DNA of 64,000 bases from positions 179,861-243,860 of the forward strand of contig NZ_JAHBGC010000052.1 of assembly GCF_018390645.1 (NCBI RefSeq), in the 5' to 3' direction. The notes beneath the pieces were generated by a model that was not told the origin of the DNA, made no database searches, and saw only the letters and a program-made list of their open reading frames with translations. The position numbers were made by a program, and so were the translations under genes. Shown here piece after piece: positions 27,384-34,786 of this stretch (the stretch's first letter is position 1; the number at the start of each line of letters is the position of its first letter). This stretch comes from Ancylobacter dichloromethanicus (GTDB taxonomy: Bacteria; Pseudomonadota; Alphaproteobacteria; Rhizobiales; Xanthobacteraceae).

Positions 27384-28121
27384 TCAGGCCAACGGCCCGA
27401 AGGGTTCTTCGGCGAGGCGCTCCTCCTCGTCCTCGTCCTCGTCGCCCGTGTCGGGCGGCGCTCCGTCGTCGATGGCGCGGAACAGGCGTATGGCGTCGCC
27501 GATCCGCTCGAACATATGCAGCCGGCCCTCGTGCAGGACGGCGCCGATATCGGCGAAACGTCGCAGCATCTGGGGGGATCGCGTGGTGAAGATCAGCGTG
27601 GCGTGCTCCCGGCGCGCCTGTACCAGTTCGGCGCAGCGCGTGCGGAATGCCCCGCTGCCACCGAACAGCGCCTCGTCGGCCAGGAAGATGTCGAACGGCA
27701 GCGCGTAGGAGGCCGCGAACAGGAAGCGCGAGCGGCGCTCCCTCGTATAGCTCGACAGCGGCCGGTCGATCTCCTCGCCCATCTGCGCGAAGTCGGCGAC
27801 GAAACGTGTGGCGGCATCGCCGTCGAAGCCGTTGACGCGGGCGACGAAGTGCAGATTTTCGCGGCCGGTCAGGGCCGCGTGGTAGGCCTGCGTGTTGGCG
27901 ACGGGCGGCGAGACGGTGCCGCGGCGGCGAATTCGGCCGCGGTCGGGCAGGGTCGAGCCGCCGATCAGCCGGATCAGCGTCGACTTGCCGGCGCCGCGTG
28001 GGCCGAGGATGCCGACCGAGGCCCGGCAGGGGAAGGCGGCGTCGAGATGCTCGAACACCCGCCGCGCGCCGTGCGCCGCGCGGAACGTCTTGGCGATGTC
28101 CGACATCTCCACCGCCATCAT
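27384..28121 (-). CDS. KpsT-like capsule ABC transporter ATP-binding protein with degenerate signature motif
   Basis: The 245-residue product aligns along its length with KpsT-type ATPases (segment ALTGRENLHFVARV is diagnostic). Walker A GPRGAGKST (residues 40-48, Lys46) and Walker B IFLADE (Asp149, Glu150) are intact. The ABC signature expected as YSSGM(R) reads YTRERR (125-130), the D-loop Asp is replaced (FGGSG), and the switch-loop His is Arg181 (FTTRSP). An acidic tail (DEDEDEEE) ends the protein. The start at 28121 overlaps the permease stop (ATGA). Either the sites have diverged with retained function or the subunit is catalytically impaired and needs another ATPase. Confidence 0.88.
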   Translation of the reverse strand: MMAVEMSDIAKTFRAAHGARRVFEHLDAAFPCRASVGILGPRGAGKSTLIRLIGGSTLPDRGRIRRRGTVSPPVANTQAYHAALTGRENLHFVARVNGFDGDAATRFVADFAQMGEEIDRPLSSYTRERRSRFLFAASYALPFDIFLADEALFGGSGAFRTRCAELVQARREHATLIFTTRSPQMLRRFADIGAVLHEGRLHMFERIGDAIRLFRAIDDGAPPDTGDEDEDEEERLAEEPFGPLA

Positions 28122-28942
28122 ATCAGCCTCGCGCGGAACACGCGTTCGAGAGCCAGCCCGATCAGCAGCGCGGCGAGGCCGAAGCCGAGGAGATACCCCT
28201 TGTCGAGGGTGAGGGTGGGGTAGGTCAGGTAGAAGCCGGAGCGGAACCATTCCAGCCCGTGCAGCAGCGGGTTCCAACTCAGCCAGTAGCGGATCTGCGG
28301 CGGCATGAAATCCGGCACGAAGAACACGCCGGACAGGAAGATGAGCGAGCGCGACAGCACGCCATAGACCACCGCCCACAGGCGGAAGAAGGCACCGATC
28401 ACACCATTGATGAGGCCGACGCTGATCGCCAGCAGAGCAGTGGCGGCAAAGCCTTCGATCGCCAGCAGGGGGCGGATCGGGATCGCCTCGGGGATGCCCA
28501 TCGCATAGATGGCCGTGAACAGCAGCACCGCGACGATCAGCAGCGTCGCGGTCTCCAGCAGGGCGCGCGCCAGCATGATGTCGAGTGGCTGGATCGGCGC
28601 GAGCGCACGTACCAGACCGCTCGCACGGATTGCGCCGGTGGTTCGCCCGGACACGTGGGTGAACAGGAAGAAGGGCAGGATGCCGGTTCCGAGGAACAGC
28701 AGCAGGCTGGTGCCGAAATCCGGCCGGCGGCCAATGATGCTGAAGATGCCCATGATCATCGCCAGCTGCAGGATCGGCTCCACCAGCGCGAGCAGATAGC
28801 TGAGGCGCGAATGCACCGAGCGCAGCCGCATCTCGCGCAGCATCAGCGCGATGACGACGCGGCCCTGCGTGCGCAGTCCTTGCGCGACCCTTCGCGGGCC
28901 GAACCCGTCTTCGGGCGTGTCGATCGGCGGGGTGAAGGTCAT
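28118..28942 (-). CDS. KpsM-like capsule ABC transporter permease
   Basis: This 274-residue ABC-2 family inner-membrane protein has about six hydrophobic segments. Typical features are a cytoplasmic N-terminus with RTQGRVVIALMLREMRLR and the conserved late motif SGVFFVPDFMPPQIRYWLSWNPLLHGLEWFRSG (around residues 205-240). It forms the channel that moves lipid-linked polysaccharide across the inner membrane with the KpsT-like ATPase, to which it is translationally coupled. It starts 12 bases after the KpsE-like gene. Confidence 0.93.
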   Translation of the reverse strand: MTFTPPIDTPEDGFGPRRVAQGLRTQGRVVIALMLREMRLRSVHSRLSYLLALVEPILQLAMIMGIFSIIGRRPDFGTSLLLFLGTGILPFFLFTHVSGRTTGAIRASGLVRALAPIQPLDIMLARALLETATLLIVAVLLFTAIYAMGIPEAIPIRPLLAIEGFAATALLAISVGLINGVIGAFFRLWAVVYGVLSRSLIFLSGVFFVPDFMPPQIRYWLSWNPLLHGLEWFRSGFYLTYPTLTLDKGYLLGFGLAALLIGLALERVFRARLI

Positions 28943-28954
28943 CGCCGCCCCCGC

Positions 28955-30361
28955 TCAGGCCACGTGGTCGCGGATCGAGAAGAACACCATGACGCTGATG
29001 AACCAGAGCGCGCCGGCGGCAAGCAGGACGATCAGGATCGACACGCCGCGGCGCGGGTACTGGCTCGCCTGCGCCAGCGCCGGCTGCACATAGGTCGCGA
29101 CATAGGTCTGCTGCGCGGCGGCCTCCGAGCGCGCCAGTTCCAGCGCCGAGAGCGTCGTCTCGTAGTATTTCTCGGCGAACTGGCGGCTGAGATCGACGTC
29201 CTCGTAGTTCGACAGCACGTCCGACAGGACCGGCGGCCCGCCCGCCGTCGTCGTGCCGGCCGGCGCGGGCGCGCTGGCGGTGCCGCCGCCCTTGCCGATC
29301 TCGCGCTCGATGGTGGCGATCTGCTTGCCGGTGGCGGCGATACGGCTTTCCAGCACCTTCACGGTGGGCGCATTGGCATCCATGTAGCTGCGCAGCGAGG
29401 CGAGCTGGGACTGCAGGCCGGCGAGTTCCCCGCGCAGTTTCATGGCAAGCTCCAGCGTGCCGCCGGCGGTGCGCGCGGCGTCCGGCGTCTGCTCCAGGTC
29501 ACGGAACTGGCGCAGCGCCAGCCGCGCGCCGCGCAGCCGGTCCTCGGCGCGGGAGACATCGGCCTCGGCGAATTTGACCGCGTCGCGGCGGGCGCGCGCC
29601 GAGATGTCGTTGATCAGCGTTTCGCTCTGGGTGACCAGCCGGGCGGCGATGGTGTGAGCGTCCTCGGGCGTGAAGGCGCGCACGCGCACCAGAGCGAGGC
29701 CGGTCGCCAGATCGAAGGAGGCGTCGATCATCGACTGCCAGTAGGAGACGAGGCCTTCCATCGTCTCTTCGCTGCCCAGCCGGGAAAGGCGATCGACGCC
29801 GGCGCGCGCGTACATGGCGCGCAGGTCCACGGTCTTGAGCAGGTCTTCCACCGCCTGGCGGCTGGAGAGGTAATCAACGACAAGGAAATTGTCGGTGAAG
29901 CCGCCCGCCCGTGCCGCGGCGCCGAGCGCGGTGCTCGCCGCGCTGCTGCCGGCCGGCGCGAAATCCTGGCTGCGCACGGCGAAGCGGAACTCCGATACAT
30001 ACTGATTGGAGACAACGAAGCCGTAATAGAGCGCGGCGAGAAGGGTTGGCAGGGCCACCATCAGCAGGAACGAGGTCCACAGCCCGACCGAACGGGGTTT
30101 GCGCGCCTTGCGGGGCAGGGTGGCGGCAAGATCGGACGTCTCGCGATCCGGCACCGGAAAGCCATCGCGCTTGGTGGTCGGCCGCGCCGGCTTGGCGCGC
30201 GCGGCTGGAGTTCGTGCGTCGTCCACAAGCGGCGCCTCTCGCGGAACCGGGCGCAACGGCCGTGCCTTCGCCGGCGGGACGGCTTTTAGCTTCTCGGGCG
30301 ATCCTTCGATGGGCTCCACCTTCGGCGTCGATGCGCCAAGAATATTGTGCAGCTTATCCAT
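28955..30361 (-). CDS. KpsE/CtrB-like capsule export co-polymerase (PCP family)
   Basis: This 468-residue inner-membrane protein with a large periplasmic coil links the ABC transporter to the OPX channel. It has a long Pro/Ala/Lys-rich cytoplasmic N-terminus (residues 1-95), a first membrane segment (~97-118), the periplasmic domain starting YVSEFRFAVRS, coiled coils (SRAEDRLRGARLALRQFRDLE), the conserved YYETTLSALELARSEAAAQQ and PALAQASQYPRRGV before the second membrane segment (~440-462). The unusually long N-terminal tail is the main deviation from KpsE (~380 aa). It heads the export operon, whose promoter must be in the AT-rich gap upstream. Confidence 0.93.
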   Translation of the reverse strand: MDKLHNILGASTPKVEPIEGSPEKLKAVPPAKARPLRPVPREAPLVDDARTPAARAKPARPTTKRDGFPVPDRETSDLAATLPRKARKPRSVGLWTSFLLMVALPTLLAALYYGFVVSNQYVSEFRFAVRSQDFAPAGSSAASTALGAAARAGGFTDNFLVVDYLSSRQAVEDLLKTVDLRAMYARAGVDRLSRLGSEETMEGLVSYWQSMIDASFDLATGLALVRVRAFTPEDAHTIAARLVTQSETLINDISARARRDAVKFAEADVSRAEDRLRGARLALRQFRDLEQTPDAARTAGGTLELAMKLRGELAGLQSQLASLRSYMDANAPTVKVLESRIAATGKQIATIEREIGKGGGTASAPAPAGTTTAGGPPVLSDVLSNYEDVDLSRQFAEKYYETTLSALELARSEAAAQQTYVATYVQPALAQASQYPRRGVSILIVLLAAGALWFISVMVFFSIRDHVA

Positions 30362-30527
30362 ATTAAACTGCCCTTATATTTGCATTTATAGTGTATATAT
30401 TATCATATAATATTATATTCACCGAACGAAAATGCAATTCAGAACTTCGTTTATTTAATTTATATTGAAAGTTGGCGAAGCATTCGTTTAACTCGACATA
30501 TGATGACGTGTTTCCGGCGGTAAAATA
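30362..30527. promoter_or_regulatory. AT-rich divergent promoter region (export operon / sulfatase-fold transferase)
   Basis: This 166-base gap separates two divergently transcribed capsule genes and is very AT-rich, so both promoters should lie here. ATATTGAA at 30462-30469 matches half of the TCAATATT-type element seen at 27002 and 49890. A possible plus-strand -35/-10 pair is TTGAAA (30465-30470) and TTAACT (30488-30493) with 17-base spacing; this is weak and unproven. Confidence 0.55.
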
Positions 30528-32138
30528 ATGGATGGGACGAGCCTTGCAGCGGCCGAACTGCTCGCGACTCTGGCGGTGACCTTGGCCGCGGCCGGCCGGC
30601 TGGACCGTCTGGCGGTGCCGTCCTGCGATGGCGCGGAGCCGGCACGCCGGGAGCCGACGCCCGGCGAGGCCCACGTGCTGGGTGCCGCGATCGCCGGCTG
30701 GCTCTGGATGCTGTGGCTCGGCCTGTCGGCGCGTCCGCTCTTCGCCACGGTGGCGGCGCTGGTCACGCTTGGCGTGTTCGTGCTGATCTCGCGGGTCAAA
30801 TATGCCTATCTGCGCGAGCCTCTGGTGTTCAGCGACCTTGGCTTCCTGTCGACGCTGATCCGCCACCCGGCGCTGTTCTACATCGGCCTCGGCACAGCCG
30901 CCGGCCTCGGCGTCGCGGTTGTGCTGCTCGCCGGCGTGATCGTTGCCTGGAGCCGGATGGAGCCGCGGATACTGGGGGAGGCGGCGCAGGCCGGCGTACT
31001 CGCTGCGGCCCTGCTGGTCGCCGCCGCTGTACCTATGCTGGCGGGCTGGATCGCCGGCCTGTTGCCCGCCCTGTCGCGACAATTGCTCGACATGCCGGCC
31101 GACCGGTTCGTCGCCACGCAGGGACTTGCCGTCTCGCTGGTCGCGGGCTTCGCGCTCTGGCGGCGAGACGGCCTGCGACAAGACGGCGGGCGGCAAGCGG
31201 TCGGCGCATCGGCTACCCTGCCGCGGCAAGGGGGCGATCATCGCGCCGTCATTGTCCTGCAGTCGGAATCCTTCGCTGATCTGCGGCGCAGCGGCGTGGC
31301 GCTGGCCCTGCCGCATGTCGACCGCCTGCGCCGCCGGGCGTTGGCGCATGGCCGGCTGGAGGTGTCCTGCTATGGCGCCTATACGCACCGCTCCGAAGTG
31401 GAGATGCTGACCGGCGTCGCCTTCGCGCGTCAGCGTATGGACCGGTTCGATCCCTATCTGCGCCCGCAGCGGCTGGCGCAGGCCTCGCTGGCCCACACGC
31501 TGGGGGCCAGCGGCTGGCGCACGCTTTTCCTGCATCCGCACGATGCGCGTTTCTTCCGCCGCGACCGAGCCATTCCCTGCCTCGGCTTCGCGCGATTCCT
31601 CGACGAGAAGGCCTTCGCGCCGGACGATCGCTTCGGCCCCTATGTCGGCGACATTGCCGTCGGTCGGCGCATCGTGGAGGAGATCGAGAGCGCCGGCGCC
31701 GCCGGCGAGGCGCTGTTCCTGATGGCGGTGACCATGGAGGCGCACGACCCCTACGGTGCCGGCCGGCTGGCCGGCATCGACGACCCGGTCGCGCAATATG
31801 CCCGTCACACCGCCAATGCCGACGCCATGCTGGGCGCGGTGGCGGCGGCGCTCGACGCGCTCACCGAGCGCTCGCTGCTGGTCTTCTATGGCGATCATGC
31901 GCCGATCCTTCCCGGGCATGAGGGGTTGGCGGATGACAGGGCCACGGACTACCTCGTGCTCGAATGCGGTTGGGCGGCAGCGAAGGCGAGCGAGCGTCCC
32001 GCCTCGGCGCGCTCGCCGGCGGCGATCAACGCCTTGCTACGCTCCAGGCTCGCGGCGGGACGCCACGCTGACGGGGGCGCCGGGATGGAAGGTGAATCCG
32101 CTACGACATCGATGATCCGGTCGACGATGGAGAAGTGA
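30528..32138 (+). CDS. Sulfatase-fold phosphoglycerol-type transferase (LtaS/MdoB-like)
   Basis: This 536-residue membrane protein has about four hydrophobic segments in residues ~40-215 followed by an alkaline-phosphatase-like domain. Metal and catalytic positions resemble LtaS/MdoB: a glutamate in VLQSESFADL, the nucleophile Thr286 in AYTHRSEVEML, and FYGDHAPILPG. Such enzymes transfer phosphoglycerol or similar phospho-substituents from lipids to glycans, so it may decorate the exported polysaccharide. It is transcribed away from the export operon, and its last 190 bases overlap the end of the convergent glycosyltransferase gene. Donor and acceptor are unknown. Confidence 0.85.
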   Translation: MDGTSLAAAELLATLAVTLAAAGRLDRLAVPSCDGAEPARREPTPGEAHVLGAAIAGWLWMLWLGLSARPLFATVAALVTLGVFVLISRVKYAYLREPLVFSDLGFLSTLIRHPALFYIGLGTAAGLGVAVVLLAGVIVAWSRMEPRILGEAAQAGVLAAALLVAAAVPMLAGWIAGLLPALSRQLLDMPADRFVATQGLAVSLVAGFALWRRDGLRQDGGRQAVGASATLPRQGGDHRAVIVLQSESFADLRRSGVALALPHVDRLRRRALAHGRLEVSCYGAYTHRSEVEMLTGVAFARQRMDRFDPYLRPQRLAQASLAHTLGASGWRTLFLHPHDARFFRRDRAIPCLGFARFLDEKAFAPDDRFGPYVGDIAVGRRIVEEIESAGAAGEALFLMAVTMEAHDPYGAGRLAGIDDPVAQYARHTANADAMLGAVAAALDALTERSLLVFYGDHAPILPGHEGLADDRATDYLVLECGWAAAKASERPASARSPAAINALLRSRLAAGRHADGGAGMEGESATTSMIRSTMEK

Positions 32139-33391
32139 TCATTCCAGCGCGGCATGCGGATCTCGGCCAGCTGGCGCAACTGCGCCGCGCGGGCCTCGGA
32201 GCCCGGGCGTGCGTAATCCTCGATCGCCCGCGCCCAGCCGAGCCCGTCGATCGGGTCGAGATAGCACGGAGCCTGACCGGCGATGTCGCGGAAGGCCTGG
32301 AGGTCGGAGCAGATCACCGGCACGCGCAGCGCCATCGCCTCGAACAGGGGCAGGCCATAGCCCTCGGCGAAGGAGGGAAACAGCACGCCGCGCGACTGTT
32401 TCATCAGCCGCCGCAACTGGCCGTCCGGCAGCCGGTTGCACTCCAGCACATGGTCGCCGAGCTTGCGGCAGCGTTCGATGATGTCGATGACGTTCTCATT
32501 TTCCCAGCCGCGGCGCCCGACGATGATGAGCTTGGGCGCCTTCGGACCCAGCTTCTCCACCAGCACGCGCCAGGCATGCAGCAGCACGAGATGATTCTTG
32601 CGCGGCTCGATGGTGCCGACCGTCAGGAAGAAGGGGGGCCCCGCCGGCATGGCGGGCTCCTCCTTGTCGAATTCGTTCTCGATGCCGAGCGGGCTGACCA
32701 CGCTGGGTGGCACGGCGAGGTCGCTGCGGGTGGCGAAGGCAACCAGTTGGTTCCTCGTGTGCAGAGAGTTGCAGATGATCGCCTCCGCCGAGGCCAGCAC
32801 GGTGCGCATCCGCGTCTCGTGCTTTTCCGCGTCGCCCGGCCGGACATATTCCGGGTGCGTGAGTGGAATGAGGTCGTGCACCAGATACATCGGCTTGAGG
32901 CCGTGGCCCCGCACCATCGAGCGCACGCCGGCGACGGAGTTGAGCCCCTCATGCGAGACGTTGAGATAGACCGCGCCATGCGCGCTGCGCCGGCGCAGCA
33001 GGCGCGGCAGCAGGTTGACCGGCGAGAACAGCCGCTGGAGCGGCGGCAGGGCGTCCGGCAGCGCCGAGCGCGGCGGGGCGGGCGGTTCCAGCTCGCTCAA
33101 CGTGCCCGGCGCCAGATGGAGAAAGCGCTCCACCTCACCCAGTTCGCGGCGCGTGATCCGCCCTTCGGACTGCTTCCAGCGCTGGGCCAGCGCGTCGATG
33201 AAGGTGGCGATGGTTTCGGCGTCCAGATACCAGGTCGAGGCACGCACCCGGGCGACAAAGGCGGTGCGGTCCTGATAGTGATGGCTCGCGAGCAGGTGGC
33301 GGGCATAGGCGAGTTCGACCCGGTCGATGCCGGTGGGCGTGGCCTGCGAGGAGCGCCGCAGCAGGCGGGTGATGTCGAGCACGACCTTCAT
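31949..33391 (-). CDS. Glycosyltransferase, family GT4-like
   Basis: This 480-residue GT-B glycosyltransferase uses a nucleotide-sugar donor to extend the polysaccharide in the cytoplasm. The C-terminal donor domain is clear: FFLTVGTIEPRKNHLVLLHA, LIIVGRRGWENENV and the FAEGYGLPLFEAM motif with both glutamates. The acceptor domain (residues 1-240) starts KVVLDITRLLRR. Its ATG lies one base from the stop of the upstream alpha-oxoamine synthase gene, so the genes are coupled. The last 63 codons are antisense to the end of the sulfatase-fold gene. Sugar specificity is unknown. Confidence 0.9.
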   Translation of the reverse strand: MKVVLDITRLLRRSSQATPTGIDRVELAYARHLLASHHYQDRTAFVARVRASTWYLDAETIATFIDALAQRWKQSEGRITRRELGEVERFLHLAPGTLSELEPPAPPRSALPDALPPLQRLFSPVNLLPRLLRRRSAHGAVYLNVSHEGLNSVAGVRSMVRGHGLKPMYLVHDLIPLTHPEYVRPGDAEKHETRMRTVLASAEAIICNSLHTRNQLVAFATRSDLAVPPSVVSPLGIENEFDKEEPAMPAGPPFFLTVGTIEPRKNHLVLLHAWRVLVEKLGPKAPKLIIVGRRGWENENVIDIIERCRKLGDHVLECNRLPDGQLRRLMKQSRGVLFPSFAEGYGLPLFEAMALRVPVICSDLQAFRDIAGQAPCYLDPIDGLGWARAIEDYARPGSEARAAQLRQLAEIRMPRWNDHFSIVDRIIDVVADSPSIPAPPSAWRPAASLERSKALIAAGERAEAGRSLAFAAAQPHSSTR

Positions 33392-34786
33392 TTACGTCCT
33401 CCCTTGCGGGAGAGGTCCCGCCGCCGGCACGTCGCCGTCCTCCTCGACGTCGCCAAATCCCAGCGCAGCGAGCGAACGGGTACTCTCGATGATCTCCTCG
33501 GCGAGCACGCGCACGGCCTCGTCGAGTTGTGCCGTGCTGTGTTCGGCGGTGATGAAGAAGCGCAGCCGCGCCGAGCGCTGCGGCACCGCCGGGTGGATGA
33601 TCGGCAGCACGTTGATGCCGCGCGCCAGCAGCCTTTCCGACAGCAGCACGGCCTTGAGGGAGTCGCCGACCATGACGGGCACGATGGCGTGCCCTTCGGC
33701 GGTACCGGTCGAAAGGCCCGCCTGCTGCGCCGCCTGCAGGAAATAACGGCTATTGGTCCGCAGCGTCGCCACGCGCCCGCCTTCCTGCTCCATCGCATCG
33801 AGGGCGGCGAGCGCGGCGCCGGCCGCTGCCGGCGGCAACCCGACGCTGTAGACGAAGCCCGGCGCCGAGACCTTGAGGTAGTCGATCAGTGGCTGCGGCC
33901 CGGCAATGTAGCCGCCGCAGGAGGCAAGCGACTTGGACAGCGTGCCCATCCAGATGTCGACCTGCCTGGGATCGAGGCCCGCATGCTCGGCGATACCCCG
34001 GCCATTCGCGCCGAGCACGCCGATGCCATGCGCCTCATCCACCATCAGCCAGGCGCCGAAGCGCTGCTTGAGCGTGACCAGCCGGGCGAGGTCGGGGACG
34101 TCGCCATCCATCGAGTAGAGCCCCTCGACGACGACGAGCGCCCGCCGGTAGCGCGGCCGCTCGGCGACCAGCATGCGTTCGAGCGCATCGAGATCGTTGT
34201 GCGGGAAGCTGCGGCGCGCGGCGCCGGCAAGCGCGGCCCCGACGATGACGCTGTTATGGATCAATGCGTCGTGGAACACCGCGTCCTCGGCGCCGACAAT
34301 GGTGCCAATGGTGGTGACGTTGGCGGCGTGCCCGGAGACGAAGGTGATGGCGTCCTCGGCCTGGTGCAACTGGGCGAGGCGGGCTTCCAGGGCGCGATGG
34401 ATGGGTCGCTCGCCGGCGACCAGCCGGCTTGCCGAGACGCTGGTGCCGTAGCGTTCGATCGCCTCCTGCGCCGCGCGCTGCACCCGTGGGTGGCCGTTCA
34501 GGCCGAGATAGTTGTAAGAGGCGAAATTCGACACCTCCCGCCCCTCGATCCGGGTCAACGCGCCGGCGCGTCCTTCATGCGGGCGAAAGAACGGATTGGC
34601 GATGCCGAGCGCCTCGCCGGTGGCGCGGACCAGCAGCAGTTCGTCATAGCCGGGCAGGGTCTCGAACGAGGTGTCAAAGGCGGGCCGGGGCGGGGGGGCG
34701 GCATCGGCCGGCCGTTCGCGCATGCGGGCCAGCAGCGCGGCTCTGGTGGCCTCATCGAGTTGCATGTCGTTGCCGTGCACGGTCAT
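33392..34786 (-). CDS. PLP-dependent alpha-oxoamine synthase (RkpG-like)
   Basis: This 464-residue aminotransferase-fold enzyme of the AONS/KBL/serine-palmitoyltransferase family condenses an amino acid with an acyl thioester and loses CO2. Hallmarks are FASYNYLGLNGHPRV, DEAHGIGVLG and the PLP lysine in GTLSKSLASCGGY (about residue 284). It overlaps the large fatty-acid/polyketide synthase stop by 4 bases (ATGA). This pairing is that of rkpA-rkpG in Sinorhizobium, where the pathway is needed for K-antigen and thought to make a lipid for it. By analogy the substrate is the acyl chain on the adjacent ACP; that is inference. Biotin synthesis is an unlikely alternative because no bio gene is near. 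Confidence 0.88.
   Translation of the reverse strand: MTVHGNDMQLDEATRAALLARMRERPADAAPPPRPAFDTSFETLPGYDELLLVRATGEALGIANPFFRPHEGRAGALTRIEGREVSNFASYNYLGLNGHPRVQRAAQEAIERYGTSVSASRLVAGERPIHRALEARLAQLHQAEDAITFVSGHAANVTTIGTIVGAEDAVFHDALIHNSVIVGAALAGAARRSFPHNDLDALERMLVAERPRYRRALVVVEGLYSMDGDVPDLARLVTLKQRFGAWLMVDEAHGIGVLGANGRGIAEHAGLDPRQVDIWMGTLSKSLASCGGYIAGPQPLIDYLKVSAPGFVYSVGLPPAAAGAALAALDAMEQEGGRVATLRTNSRYFLQAAQQAGLSTGTAEGHAIVPVMVGDSLKAVLLSERLLARGINVLPIIHPAVPQRSARLRFFITAEHSTAQLDEAVRVLAEEIIESTRSLAALGFGDVEEDGDVPAAGPLPQGRT

Noticed and set aside
33392..34786. Biotin gene bioF
   Set aside because: The fold matches 8-amino-7-oxononanoate synthase, but no biotin genes are nearby and the gene is coupled to the rkpA-like synthase, so the RkpG-like reading is preferred.
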